Assembly (NCBI RefSeq): GCF_016909185.1
Contig: NZ_JAFBFH010000022.1
Span: 1 to 64,000, forward strand
DNA: 64,000 nucleotides
Direction: 5' to 3'
DNA from: Siminovitchia thermophila
GTDB lineage: Bacteria > Bacillota > Bacilli > Bacillales > Bacillaceae_C
The notes below the pieces were generated by a model. The model made no database searches. It saw only the letters and a list, made by a program, of their open reading frames with translations, and was not told the DNA's origin. Positions 16,387 through 24,439 of this stretch are shown here, in pieces (the first letter of the stretch is position 1; every line of letters begins with the position of its first letter). A program made the position numbers and the translations under genes.

Positions 16387-16657
16387 CCCGCATGTAAGGT
16401 GCCGTATACACTACATCAAGACCTGAGTTGATACAAAAGGAGAAAACGGCACCTAAATGCCTGATTGGTTCAACTAACATTCAGTGGAGCCCTACTGAAT
16501 GAAGTTTCACTTTATCCCGCATGTAAGGTGCCGTAAGACTCCCACTTCAAGATCTAAGTTGATACAAAAGGTCTAAGTGGGAGAAAACGGCACCTAAATG
16601 CCCGATTGGTTCAACTAACATTCAGTAGGAGCCTTACTGAATGAAGTTTCACTTTAT
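16387..16657. repeat. Two tandem TTTAT-bounded hairpin repeats (PATE-like), array 1
   Basis: Unit 1 is 16387-16515 and unit 2 is 16516-16657. Each is preceded by and ends with TTTAT. Each unit begins CCCGCATGTAAGGTGCCGT and carries a left stem GGTGCCGT/ACGGCACC. The middle sequence GCCCGATTGGTTCAACTAAC is conserved (one base differs in unit 1). A right stem, CATTCAGTAGG-like facing CTACTGAATG, comes before AAGTTTCACTTTAT. Unit 2 has an extra inner stem (CTCCCACTT/AAGTGGGAG) that unit 1 lacks. Small elements with subterminal hairpins and a TTTAT boundary resemble those moved by IS200/IS605 TnpA. No tnpA is in the window. Confidence 0.75.
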
Positions 16658-16665
16658 AAACGGTA

Positions 16666-16956
16666 TTAAACGGGCGCTTTTCGAAGCAAGAAAAATGAGC
16701 TGGCCATACTGAATAAAATCAGTGGCAAAAGCCAATAGGAAACCCCGGCCGCCGTTTGGGACAAAAACCAGTGAAAGATATCGGACCACAATCGGAAATG
16801 ATGGGATAAAAATACCGCGATACTACTGGCCAATAACAGGGACAACAATAACAGCAGCAATCCTTTTCCACCGAAACGCTTGGCAAAGCTCGTAATCAGA
16901 AATCCAAGAAAAAATAAAAAGGTGAACAGAATCGTGTACATCACCAATTGTTCCAT
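16666..16956 (-). CDS. ABC permease, C-terminal part (split gene)
   Basis: 96 residues with three hydrophobic segments (LFTFLFFLGFLITSF, LLLLLLSLLLASSIAVFL, YWLLPLILFSMASSFFLL). Reading upstream in the same frame gives PYLNEGIF just before the ATG, in register with the end of the 125-residue permease ORF. A one-base shift near 16981 would join both into one protein of about 230 residues, the usual size of such permeases. It is probably a broken or misread gene rather than an independent protein. Confidence 0.6.
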   Translation of the reverse strand: MEQLVMYTILFTFLFFLGFLITSFAKRFGGKGLLLLLLSLLLASSIAVFLSHHFRLWSDIFHWFLSQTAAGVSYWLLPLILFSMASSFFLLRKAPV

Positions 16957-16970
16957 AAAAATCCCTTCAT

Positions 16971-17348
16971 TTAAATAAGGAAAATGGAAAAGTGAAATCT
17001 GTTTCCCCAGCCGTTTAACATGTTTTCAAGGGAGGCAAACATACTCATGAAAAGGGCGATGATAAAGTTTGCCGTAAGACCCATCAAAGCAGTGCCCCAG
17101 AAATAATCTTTGCGCGTGACAGACATCACGATTGCAAATGGAAAAGACTGTGCAACGACGATCATCCCCAATGTAAGCACATAGGCAAAGATGGAAATGA
17201 CGCCGCCCGTGTAAAATTTTTCATCATTATTGATCAATAAGCTGACAATCAGATTGACAATAAAGCTTGAAAAGAGAATGATTAACGGGATATAGAGCCA
17301 AATCCATTTATCTTTCCGGTGAATGCTGAAAACAGCTTTCATGTTCAT
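16971..17348 (-). CDS. ABC permease, N-terminal part (split gene)
   Basis: 125 residues, with an N-terminal cytoplasmic stretch (KAVFSIHRKDKWIWLYIPLI) and three membrane segments. It resembles the N-terminal half of the permease in YtrA-type GntR/ABC operons. It starts by a 4-base ATGA overlap with the ATPase gene. It ends after NRFHFSIFLI, where a T-rich run (CCATTTTCC) is a likely frameshift site, because the other frame continues as FHFPYLNEGIF into the next ORF. Confidence 0.65.
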   Translation of the reverse strand: MNMKAVFSIHRKDKWIWLYIPLIILFSSFIVNLIVSLLINNDEKFYTGGVISIFAYVLTLGMIVVAQSFPFAIVMSVTRKDYFWGTALMGLTANFIIALFMSMFASLENMLNGWGNRFHFSIFLI

Positions 17349-18241
17349 TTGGTCATCGCTCCTTTTTGTTCACGGCTCTTTGTTGTCAGATATATGCTTA
17401 ACTGTTGCAGTGAAACAGGGGTTATTTCCAGGCCGATTGTTTCTGCTTGTTTTAGCTCATGTCCATGATGATCCCGAATAATCGTAACTGATAGCAATCC
17501 TCCGAACGGTTCTCGATGAATCACTTCTTTCCCGGAAATGAAAGCTTCAACTTCAGGCGCCCGGCCGGTGAGCGTAAAGGCCATTCCCCTGAGGTTCTCA
17601 GCATCTTGATCAAGGATCAGCTCACCGTCTGCCATCACGAATATATGCTCAAGCAAATTACTCACTTCATCAATCAAATGTGTAGAAAGAATCACTGTAC
17701 GTGGATGTTCCCCATAATCATCCATCAGCCGATCGTAAAAAACATTTCGGGATACGGCATCAAGACCCAAATAGGGTTCATCAAATATCGTTATGGAAGC
17801 CCGGCTCGCCAGTCCAATGACAATTCCAACCGCTGAATGCATGCCGCGCGAGAGCTTTTTAATCCGACGCTTGGAAGGGAGGCGAAATTCATCCATTAAT
17901 GAAAGGGCAAATTCTTCATCCCAATTCGGGAGAATAGATTTAGCAACGGCCATTGCATCCCGGATGGTATAATGGTCCGGGTATTTTTGACTCTCTTTTA
18001 TAAAACAAATTTGGGTCAACACCTCCCTGTTTTCATACGGATCTTCACCGAATACCTTAATGTTGCCGCCAGTTGGAAAAATTTGCGCAGTAATCAGTTT
18101 CATTAATGTCGTTTTGCCGGCTCCATTTCTCCCGAGCAAGCCATATATTTTGTCTTTTTCTATGGAAAAGTTAACATCATTTACAGCTTTAAAGCTGCCA
18201 AACGCTTTTTCCAATCCACTTACTTCGATGGCATATTCCAT
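17345..18241 (-). CDS. ABC transporter ATP-binding protein (YtrB-like)
   Basis: A 298-residue ATPase. It has Walker A GRNGAGKTT, the signature LSRGMHSAVGI (the variant seen in YtrB-like ATPases), Walker B ITIFDEPYLGLD and the H-loop ILSTHLIDE. The C-terminal extension is about 80 residues. It overlaps the GntR stop by one base and the permease start by four, so all are cotranslated. In the Bacillus Ytr system such ATPases respond to cell-wall-active compounds; whether that applies here is inference. Confidence 0.88.
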   Translation of the reverse strand: MEYAIEVSGLEKAFGSFKAVNDVNFSIEKDKIYGLLGRNGAGKTTLMKLITAQIFPTGGNIKVFGEDPYENREVLTQICFIKESQKYPDHYTIRDAMAVAKSILPNWDEEFALSLMDEFRLPSKRRIKKLSRGMHSAVGIVIGLASRASITIFDEPYLGLDAVSRNVFYDRLMDDYGEHPRTVILSTHLIDEVSNLLEHIFVMADGELILDQDAENLRGMAFTLTGRAPEVEAFISGKEVIHREPFGGLLSVTIIRDHHGHELKQAETIGLEITPVSLQQLSIYLTTKSREQKGAMTK

Positions 18242-18609
18242 TACTTTTCAGCTCCTTCCCGAATAAGTTCAATCAACTGTTCCGACGTAATTCCAAGCTT
18301 CTTTGCCTCTCGGATCACCGTTGCGACATGTTGTTCATAAAATAACTTTTTCCGTTTTTCTTTTAGCTTCGAACGTGCGCCTTCCGCCACAAACATTCCA
18401 ATCCCCCGCTTTTTATAAAGAATTCCATCATCTACCAACAAGTTGACACCTTTAGCGGCAGTAGCAGGATTGATCTTGTAAAAGGCCGCAAATTGATTGG
18501 TTGACGGGACCTGAGATTCTTCCAACAAACTGCCTGAAATAATGTCATCCTCGATTCGCTCGGCAATTTGTATAAAAATGGGGCGTCCGTCATCTACTAA
18601 ATGTTTCAC
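18241..18609 (-). CDS. GntR-family regulator, YtrA subfamily
   Basis: A 122-residue winged-helix repressor. The sequence PIFIQIAERIEDDIISGSLL, QVPSTNQFAAFYKINPATAA and an LVDDGILYKKRGIGMFV wing form the GntR DNA-binding domain. Only a short helical tail of about 50 residues follows, which defines the YtrA subfamily. The start is GTG 18609. It leads the ABC operon, and a palindromic operator covers its -10 region. Autoregulation is therefore likely. Confidence 0.88.
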   Translation of the reverse strand: MKHLVDDGRPIFIQIAERIEDDIISGSLLEESQVPSTNQFAAFYKINPATAAKGVNLLVDDGILYKKRGIGMFVAEGARSKLKEKRKKLFYEQHVATVIREAKKLGITSEQLIELIREGAEK

Positions 18610-18626
18610 CGCTTCACCACCACATT

Positions 18627-18676
18627 GGTTAGTTACTTATGTAATTAACCATATAACGAAAAGGTATTCAAGTCAA
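18627..18676 (-). promoter_or_regulatory. Promoter and GntR operator of the YtrAB-like operon
   Basis: On the minus strand TTGACT (18671-18676) and TATGGT (18648-18653) are separated by 17 bases. An imperfect palindrome, GGTTAATTAC and GTAACTAACC around four bases, occupies 18627-18650 and overlaps the -10 box. This is where a YtrA-type repressor would block transcription. Confidence 0.75.
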
Positions 18677-18708
18677 CATTTTTTAGATTTGTAGCATCTA
18701 AAATAAAA

Positions 18709-18748
18709 AAAGACTTGCTTCGCCATGATGGTCAGCAAGTCTTTCTTC
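18709..18748 (-). terminator. Terminator of the YheC/YheD-like gene
   Basis: AAAGACTTGCT (18709-18719) pairs with AGCAAGTCTTT (18734-18744). On the minus strand the stem is followed by a T-rich run, so it ends the gene at 18774-19613. Confidence 0.8.
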
Positions 18749-18773
18749 ATGAAGGGGCACTGGGAAAGGAGGG

Positions 18774-19613
18774 CTATACCCGTTCATTTTTATTCTTTTT
18801 AACGTATTCCTCGAAGTACGTAAAAAGGTCTTTAACTAATTGCTCATTTACTCTTGTTAGTCTGGTCATAATATCGTTATAGTATGTCTGGTCGGGCAGT
18901 CTCTTAAACAATGCCCTGTCAGGAGCTCCTTGTGAGTCGTTTGTGTTCACTTCAATCAACCACAATTCTCCTTTGTCATCAACACCGAAATCGATTCCAG
19001 CTTCCATGAAAATATCATGTTCATCTAGCAAATGACAAATGTGCATGGCTGATTTGGCGACATTTTCCATAATTTGGGCAGCTCGCTCTTCGCTTTTAAA
19101 TAAGGTAGATAATACTTTCTTTGTAGGTTCAACAGTTCCATTGCTTTCAAAGTTTGACACAATCGACTCGGGTCCTCCTACACGGACTAAATCTCCGGCA
19201 TAAACCCATTTCTCATCAAGATCCCGCTGTAAATGGGCCCGAATGTCGATGGGACGATCTTTGTACATCAACAAAGGTGCCCCTTCCTGTACAATACAAA
19301 GCTCATCATTATAAACGGCGGACAGTTCAGCAAACAGTGGTTCGATTTGATCAAAGCCCTTGCCAGGATGTCCCTGCAGTTTCCAAACGAGCTGCCCGTT
19401 CTCCTTCGTAATTTTGCTGATTTTTTCACCGCCAAAAGTAAAAACGGATTTTATAAAAATGCATTCATACTCACTTATAAACTGTTCAAAAGATTGCCGA
19501 GAAAAAACATCTGTATGAGGTATGCGAAAGTACGGTGCGGGCTTTTCTTTCACAATTTTGTACATTTCCCATTTATTAAAAAAACCACGGACTGGATCCA
19601 ACTTCGGCTTCAC
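18774..19613 (-). CDS. YheC/YheD-type ATP-grasp protein
   Basis: A 279-residue ATP-grasp-like protein of the YheC/YheD family, found in spore formers and reported as spore-coat associated. Family features are GFFNKWEMYKIVKE near the N-terminus (the usual lead-in to the ATP-grasp domain), IFIKSVFTFGGEKI, LCIVQEGAPLLMYKDRPIDI, FRV-type RAHLQRDLDEKWVYAG and FMEAGIDFGVDDKGELWLIE, then EVNTNDSQGAPDR for the metal site. It starts at GTG 19613 after AAGGTGGG. The length is that of the ATP-grasp part alone, shorter than many YheC/YheD proteins that carry an N-terminal extension. Confidence 0.82.
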   Translation of the reverse strand: MKPKLDPVRGFFNKWEMYKIVKEKPAPYFRIPHTDVFSRQSFEQFISEYECIFIKSVFTFGGEKISKITKENGQLVWKLQGHPGKGFDQIEPLFAELSAVYNDELCIVQEGAPLLMYKDRPIDIRAHLQRDLDEKWVYAGDLVRVGGPESIVSNFESNGTVEPTKKVLSTLFKSEERAAQIMENVAKSAMHICHLLDEHDIFMEAGIDFGVDDKGELWLIEVNTNDSQGAPDRALFKRLPDQTYYNDIMTRLTRVNEQLVKDLFTYFEEYVKKNKNERV

Positions 19614-19919
19614 TATTTATCCCACCTTTAGATACTTTATGAGTTTTTCGACCCATTATAAAAATATGCGGAAACCACAAAAATGGTTATATTCAAAAAA
19701 ACATTTGCTTTTCTTACCTGTACAAAAAATGAGTTACACCCTTAAAGTGAATCCAGCTTGAGGTGTTATGACAGTAAAAAAAATCATCAGCATTCATTTT
19801 TACACTGGCAGAGAAAAGAAGAGTGGTGATGATAGCCGTCTCGATGTGTGCATGTATCGATATTTTCCTTGCATTTACGACAAAATCTTACTAAACTTCA
19901 TATTTTTTTAAAAATTATG

Positions 19920-19975
19920 TTGCGGACTATTCAAAAATAATATATAATTCGGTTTAAAGTAAAGCGCTTTACTTT
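19920..19975 (+). promoter_or_regulatory. Promoter and LacI-type operator O1 of the inositol island
   Basis: TTGCGG (19920-19925), 17 bases, then TATAAT (19943-19948). A perfect 20-bp palindrome, AAAGTAAAGCGCTTTACTTT, follows at 19956-19975 over the transcription start. It is the best copy of the box repeated through the island and lies just before the first gene. The rest of the 19614-20003 gap shows nothing recognisable. Confidence 0.8.
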
Positions 19976-20003
19976 TGAATCAAGTGAGGAGATTGAAAAG
20001 TCT

Positions 20004-20993
20004 ATGAACAGAGTAAAATGGGGAATACTCGGAGCCGCCAATATTGCATACGATCAAGTTGTACCGGCCATTCGCCGTTCTGGTATGGGGGACGTAATTG
20101 CTGTTGCTTCTAAAAGCAAAGAAAAAGCTAAGCGCTTTCATGTCTCCAATGTATATGACTCATATGAGGAATTGCTGCGGGACGACCAAGTCGATGCCGT
20201 ATACATTCCCTTGCCGAACGCACTCCATAAAGAGTGGGCCGTGAAAGCCATGTCGGCACAAAAACATGTATTAGTGGAAAAGCCTGCGACCATTTCTGAG
20301 GATGATATGCAAGAAATGTGCGAAGCGGCGCAACAGAATCATGTAATCTTTATGGAAGCCTTTATGTATCAATTCCACTCTCAGCATCAGTATGTCAAGG
20401 AGCTGATGGGTTCAGGGGTAATCGGTGATTATCGATATGTAAAAGCACACTTTTCATTTTTTCTGGAAGATCGAGAGGATATCCGGTTTAACAGAGAACT
20501 TGGCGGGGGAGCGTTATGGGATGTCGGATGTTATGGCATACATGCAGTTACCCAGATTGTGGGAATGCAGCCGACACATATTTCCATGATTGGAAAAGTG
20601 GATCCCGAGCATCAGGTGGACACGACCTCTGTTTGTTTTTTACAGGATGATTCCAATCGTTGCGCGGAAGTCAGCGCCTCTTTTGAAGGATCATTTATTG
20701 ATCGCTATGAAATTTTTGGCGAAAAAGGCGCGATTATCGTTGAGTCGGCCTTTAGGCCGGATGTTTCAAAAGATGGAAGCGGTATCGTAAAATTGTTAGA
20801 TCTCAATGGTCATGAAATACAGAGAAAGTCATTTGAGGATGATCAATATGTAAAACAAGTTAACCACTTTCAAGAGTGTGTCATCCACAATAAAACTCCG
20901 ATTTATAATGAAAGCGATTCACTAAAAATCGTAAAATATTTAGAAAGTGCCTACAAATCAATGCGGAATGCTTCCAAAGTGATAGAAATATAA
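20004..20993 (+). CDS. Gfo/Idh/MocA-family NAD(P)-dependent oxidoreductase
   Basis: A 329-residue sugar or polyol dehydrogenase. The N-terminal Rossmann motif is WGILGAANIA and the catalytic lysine lies in VLVEKPA (K93). The GGGALWDVGCY motif is that of the dihydrodiol/xylose-dehydrogenase-like branch, distinct from the IolG branch used by the other three dehydrogenases of the island. ATG follows GAGGAGA. The gene is the first behind operator O1 and lies 40 bases before the LacI gene. Its substrate is unknown; an inositol isomer or a related sugar is plausible from context. Confidence 0.85.
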   Translation: MNRVKWGILGAANIAYDQVVPAIRRSGMGDVIAVASKSKEKAKRFHVSNVYDSYEELLRDDQVDAVYIPLPNALHKEWAVKAMSAQKHVLVEKPATISEDDMQEMCEAAQQNHVIFMEAFMYQFHSQHQYVKELMGSGVIGDYRYVKAHFSFFLEDREDIRFNRELGGGALWDVGCYGIHAVTQIVGMQPTHISMIGKVDPEHQVDTTSVCFLQDDSNRCAEVSASFEGSFIDRYEIFGEKGAIIVESAFRPDVSKDGSGIVKLLDLNGHEIQRKSFEDDQYVKQVNHFQECVIHNKTPIYNESDSLKIVKYLESAYKSMRNASKVIEI

Positions 20994-21033
20994 TACAATA
21001 TACATATACTTTGGAAAAACATGGTGATAAAAA

Positions 21034-22056
21034 TTGAAAGTAACTATTTATGATGTAGCAAAGGCCGCCAATGTTTCAATTGCGACCGTTTCAAAAGTGA
21101 TCAATAATACCGGGAACATCAGTGACAAGACGAGACAAAAAGTAAAACGAATTATGAAAGAGTTGGATTATTACCCCAATATGTTGGCTTCCGCATTAAT
21201 GGGCAAGCAAACGAAAACAATAGGATTGCTCATTCCCGATTTAGTCAACCCGTTTTTTTCTGAATTAGCTAGAAGGATTGAAGATAGAGGGCATGAATTA
21301 GGTTATAACATTGTCATTTGCAACACGGATTATGATAGTGCCAAAGAAAACAAATATCTATTGTTATTGAAGCAAAAAAGGGTAGACGGTTTTATACTGG
21401 CTTCAGGTTTCGAAGATCTCAAGAAAGTGGAAGAATTAATAAAAGAAGAAATTCCCGTAGTGATCGTCGCCCGCGACTTTCCCATGTTTTCGGTGAATGC
21501 CGTAGCAATAGATGACTTTATGGGCGGCTATGTGGCGGCGAATCATCTAATAGAATTAGGGCATCAAAATATGGGAGTCGTTGCCAGAGATTTATGGAGT
21601 AACCGGGAAAGGCTAAGAGGCTTTCATTATGCCTTGGAAAGTCATGGTTTGCAGATCAATAAAAACTTTGATTTTATAAAGGACATTAACGACCATATTA
21701 AAGCTGGAAGACATATGACTGAAAAGTATCTTACAGGAGATAACCGGCCTACAGCCATATTTGCCTGCAATGATTTGTTGGCCGCCGGTGTCATTCAAAT
21801 GGCAAAAGAATGGGGCTTACAAATTCCGGAAGATTTATCGGTTATTGGCTTTGACAACACATCTATTGCCACAGTCATAGACCCGCCGCTAACGACTGTT
21901 GCGCAGCCAATTGAAAGTATGGGTCGGGAAGTAATGGATTTGATGGTGTCTATTATCAATGGTGAAAAAGAAGAAAAGAGCCGAGTGACTCTTCTCCCTT
22001 CATTGGTCACCAGAAAATCAACCCAAGCTTTGAATGTAGCTTGTAAAACGAATTAA
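21034..22056 (+). CDS. LacI-family repressor, probable regulator of the inositol island (IolQ-like)
   Basis: A 340-residue regulator. The N-terminal LacI helix-turn-helix reads TIYDVAKAANVSIATVSKVI, the hinge helix is PNMLASALMG, and a periplasmic-binding-like sugar domain follows (IGLLIPDLVNPFFSELA, AIFACNDLLAAGVI, LSVIGFDNT, PPLTTVAQP). It starts at TTG 21034 after a weak GGTGA. It lies between operator boxes O1 and O2, and similar boxes precede other blocks. A LacI repressor named IolQ is described for inositol genes of Geobacillus kaustophilus, with an operator also centred on AAGCGCTT. Equating this gene with IolQ is inference. Confidence 0.85.
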   Translation: MKVTIYDVAKAANVSIATVSKVINNTGNISDKTRQKVKRIMKELDYYPNMLASALMGKQTKTIGLLIPDLVNPFFSELARRIEDRGHELGYNIVICNTDYDSAKENKYLLLLKQKRVDGFILASGFEDLKKVEELIKEEIPVVIVARDFPMFSVNAVAIDDFMGGYVAANHLIELGHQNMGVVARDLWSNRERLRGFHYALESHGLQINKNFDFIKDINDHIKAGRHMTEKYLTGDNRPTAIFACNDLLAAGVIQMAKEWGLQIPEDLSVIGFDNTSIATVIDPPLTTVAQPIESMGREVMDLMVSIINGEKEEKSRVTLLPSLVTRKSTQALNVACKTN

Positions 22057-22101
22057 ACTTTTAAATTTGAAAGCCGTGCTGCTTGAATGCGTTTTTTGTA
22101 T

Positions 22102-22117
22102 AAGTAAAGCGCTTAAT
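22102..22117 (+). promoter_or_regulatory. LacI-type operator O2
   Basis: AAGTAAAGCGCTTAAT lies 25 bases before the PFK-family kinase start. It matches O1 in the AAGTAAAGCGCTT half and has a weaker right arm. Confidence 0.65.
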
Positions 22118-22142
22118 CCAATCAATAAGGAAGTGTTCAACG

Positions 22143-23291
22143 TTGGCAGGGAACTGTCTGATTGTCCAATCGGGCGGACCGACCGCGGTCATTAATAATT
22201 CTATGGTAGGACTGCTTGATCAAATGAAACTGACAGGCACGAAAGGGAAGGTGTATGGATCAATTGGCGGCATACATGGTTTAATCAATGAATCGTTTAT
22301 TGATTTAAGTACGCTGTCAGACAATGATTGCCATCGGTTGCGCTGGACACCGGGAGCTGCTCTTGGCACTTGTCGGCATAAATTGACCGGTGATGAAGTA
22401 GATCAGATCGTTAATTTATTGAAGAGAAAGGAAATTCGATATTTCTTTTATATTGGTGGGAATGGTTCTATGAATGTGGCTAAGCTGATAGACGACAGGG
22501 CAAAGACGATGGGGTTTGATCTAGTTGTAGTTGGAGTGCCGAAGTCAATCGACAATGACGTAATGGGAACGGATCATTCACCTGGATATGGAAGTGCTGC
22601 TAAGTTTCTGGCGACTTCCATATTGGATATGAAGATGGATGTGGCGAGTTTCCCTTATAGTGAGCGAATTACCATTATTGAAACGATGGGGAGGCATACT
22701 GGTTGGCTGGCTGCGGCATGTTCATTGGCCACTTGCCAAACGGATGCCAGTCAAAATCTGGTATACATTCCGGAAGTTCCATTTCATCTGGAGGAATGCC
22801 TGATGAAAGTGATGCAGGCGCACGAAGAAAAAAGAGATACTTTTGTGATTGTCGCGGAAGGAATTAAAAATGATAAAGGCCAGTTGATAAATGAAAAGGA
22901 TGTGGAATTTGACGCGCTGGGCCGACCGAAACTAGGAGGAGTATCAACTTATTTACAAGCTGTCATTGGGTCTGAAACCGGAATAGAGACCAGATCCATT
23001 GCCCCGAGTATTTGGCAAAGAAGCAGCATGTTTCTTTCTTCCAAAACAGATGTCCAAGAAGCGTATGAGCTCGGAAAACAGTCATGGATGTATGCGGAAA
23101 AAGGATATTCAAGCATCATGGTCGGCTTGGACAGGGAGGAGAACATTCAACATGATTATGTCATTGCTTATCGTCCCAAACCATTAGCGAGCGCGGCCGG
23201 AAAAGAAAAATTTGTGCCAATCGACTGGTACGATGAAAAAGGCAATACCATGACTGCTGAATTTATCAAATACGCAGAGCCGTTAATTTAA
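22143..23291 (+). CDS. 6-phosphofructokinase-family (PfkA-type) kinase, substrate uncertain
   Basis: A 382-residue PfkA-fold kinase. Recognisable motifs are SGGPTAVINNSMVGLL, FYIGGNGSMN (nucleotide site), GVPKSIDNDVMGTDHSPGYG (catalytic base region), IETMGRHTGWLAAA and VSTYLQA. Lys rather than Gly/Thr before SIDND, as in pyrophosphate-type PFKs, combined with a GGNGS glycine, leaves ATP versus PPi use open. The start is TTG 22143 after AAGGAAG. Its place between the LacI gene and the iol genes is unusual. PFK-family members beside inositol genes in Thermotoga were reported to phosphorylate inositol, so an inositol or keto-acid kinase role is possible. It could stand in for the missing IolC; that is inference. 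Confidence 0.85.
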   Translation: MAGNCLIVQSGGPTAVINNSMVGLLDQMKLTGTKGKVYGSIGGIHGLINESFIDLSTLSDNDCHRLRWTPGAALGTCRHKLTGDEVDQIVNLLKRKEIRYFFYIGGNGSMNVAKLIDDRAKTMGFDLVVVGVPKSIDNDVMGTDHSPGYGSAAKFLATSILDMKMDVASFPYSERITIIETMGRHTGWLAAACSLATCQTDASQNLVYIPEVPFHLEECLMKVMQAHEEKRDTFVIVAEGIKNDKGQLINEKDVEFDALGRPKLGGVSTYLQAVIGSETGIETRSIAPSIWQRSSMFLSSKTDVQEAYELGKQSWMYAEKGYSSIMVGLDREENIQHDYVIAYRPKPLASAAGKEKFVPIDWYDEKGNTMTAEFIKYAEPLI

Positions 23292-23363
23292 GGAGAAGTT
23301 TCCCTCCCGATGGAAAGGGGTCTGCCCATCTATCAACATGTAATTTAAGGATTGTTTTTAAGC

Positions 23364-23382
23364 ATTAGTTAAGCGCTATACT
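23364..23382 (+). promoter_or_regulatory. LacI-type operator O3 with overlapping -10
   Basis: ATTAGTTAAGCGCTATACT lies 33 bases before the first iolG. The right end supplies a TATACT -10 hexamer, so a bound repressor would cover the promoter of the iolG-iolD-iolB-iolE block. Confidence 0.6.
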
Positions 23383-23415
23383 GAAAACGATAATCTGTTT
23401 AAGGGAAGTGGAATC

Positions 23416-24420
23416 GTGAGAAAGAAAGTGAGATGCGCAGTCATAGGAGTTGGACGCCTGGGCATGATCCATGCGGCAAATCTCGTTTATCATATACCGA
23501 ATGCCGAAGTTGCCACAATTGTCGCTTCGCGAATGGAGAGCGCTGAAAAAGCTGCCCGAAAGTTGGGGATTGACAAATTTACAAACAACCTTCGGGAAGT
23601 ATTAGAAGACGATGCCATTGAAGCGGTTATCATCGTCACACCAACAAATACACATGCTGAAATCATTATACAGGCTGCCAAACATAAGAAGCATATTTTT
23701 GTGGATAAGCCCATCACCGAAACGAGTGAAGAGGCGGACTCGGTGATTGAAGAATTGAAAAAATATCAGATCATTTGTCAGGTCGGATTTATGAGAAGGT
23801 TTGATCCCTCTTATTTGGAGGCCAAAAAAAGGATTGCGCAAGGCGATATTGGTGAACCTCTTCATTTTAAAGGAGTGAGCAGAGATCCCGGGTCGCCGCC
23901 TGAGGCATATATAAAAACAAGTGGCGGAATATTCTTGGATTTGTGTATACATGATTTTGATATAGTGAGATTTTTACTTGGAAGTGAAGTGAAATCTATT
24001 CAATCCTTCGGCAAAGTACTCGTTCATCCGTTCATGAAAAAATACGATGATGCGGATCAGGCCTTGTCATATCTTGAATTTGAAAGTGGCGTGACAGCTG
24101 ATATAGAAGGAAGCAGGAATTCTACCTTTGGCTATGATATTAGGGGAGAAGTGTTAGGAACTGAGGGCATGATACAAATTGGCTCGCTGCAACAACATAA
24201 CAATATTATTTTTACAAAAAATAAGTCTTATTATGATACGATTCCCGACTTTCCCACTTATTTTAAAGATGCCTTTTTAATAGAAATGGAACACTTTATT
24301 GAATGTATACAAACCAATACGCAACCGAGTGTGAATGCAATGGATGGAAAGATGGCATTGCAGATTTCTGAAGCGGCCACAAAATCGTATAAAACGAATA
24401 AAAAAATATATGTGCGTTAA
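23416..24420 (+). CDS. Inositol 2-dehydrogenase-family protein (IolG paralogue 1)
   Basis: A 334-residue Gfo/Idh oxidoreductase of the IolG branch, which oxidises myo-inositol or isomers to keto-inositol with NAD. The Rossmann motif is AVIGVGRLGMIHA. Catalytic residues are in VDKPI (K98) and GGIFLDLCIHDFDI (D175, H179), matching the Lys-Asp-His set of Bacillus IolG. QVGFMRRFDPSY is also typical. It starts at GTG 23416 and is the first gene of the iolG-D-B-E-G-I run. Three paralogues occur in the island (with 28171 and 40105), probably serving different inositol stereoisomers. Confidence 0.85.
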   Translation: MRKKVRCAVIGVGRLGMIHAANLVYHIPNAEVATIVASRMESAEKAARKLGIDKFTNNLREVLEDDAIEAVIIVTPTNTHAEIIIQAAKHKKHIFVDKPITETSEEADSVIEELKKYQIICQVGFMRRFDPSYLEAKKRIAQGDIGEPLHFKGVSRDPGSPPEAYIKTSGGIFLDLCIHDFDIVRFLLGSEVKSIQSFGKVLVHPFMKKYDDADQALSYLEFESGVTADIEGSRNSTFGYDIRGEVLGTEGMIQIGSLQQHNNIIFTKNKSYYDTIPDFPTYFKDAFLIEMEHFIECIQTNTQPSVNAMDGKMALQISEAATKSYKTNKKIYVR

Positions 24421-24439
24421 ATAAGGGGAGTTGAAAGTG

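Noticed and set aside
16387-16657. A second CRISPR array or a terminator cluster
   Set aside because: The units are nearly identical over their whole length with no unique spacers, and lack T runs after the stems. They are tandem elements.
19956-19975. CcpA cre site
   Set aside because: The box shares the AA-GCGC-TT centre but lacks the TG...CA flanks of cre, is a perfect 20-bp palindrome, and recurs before each block of one island that contains its own LacI gene.
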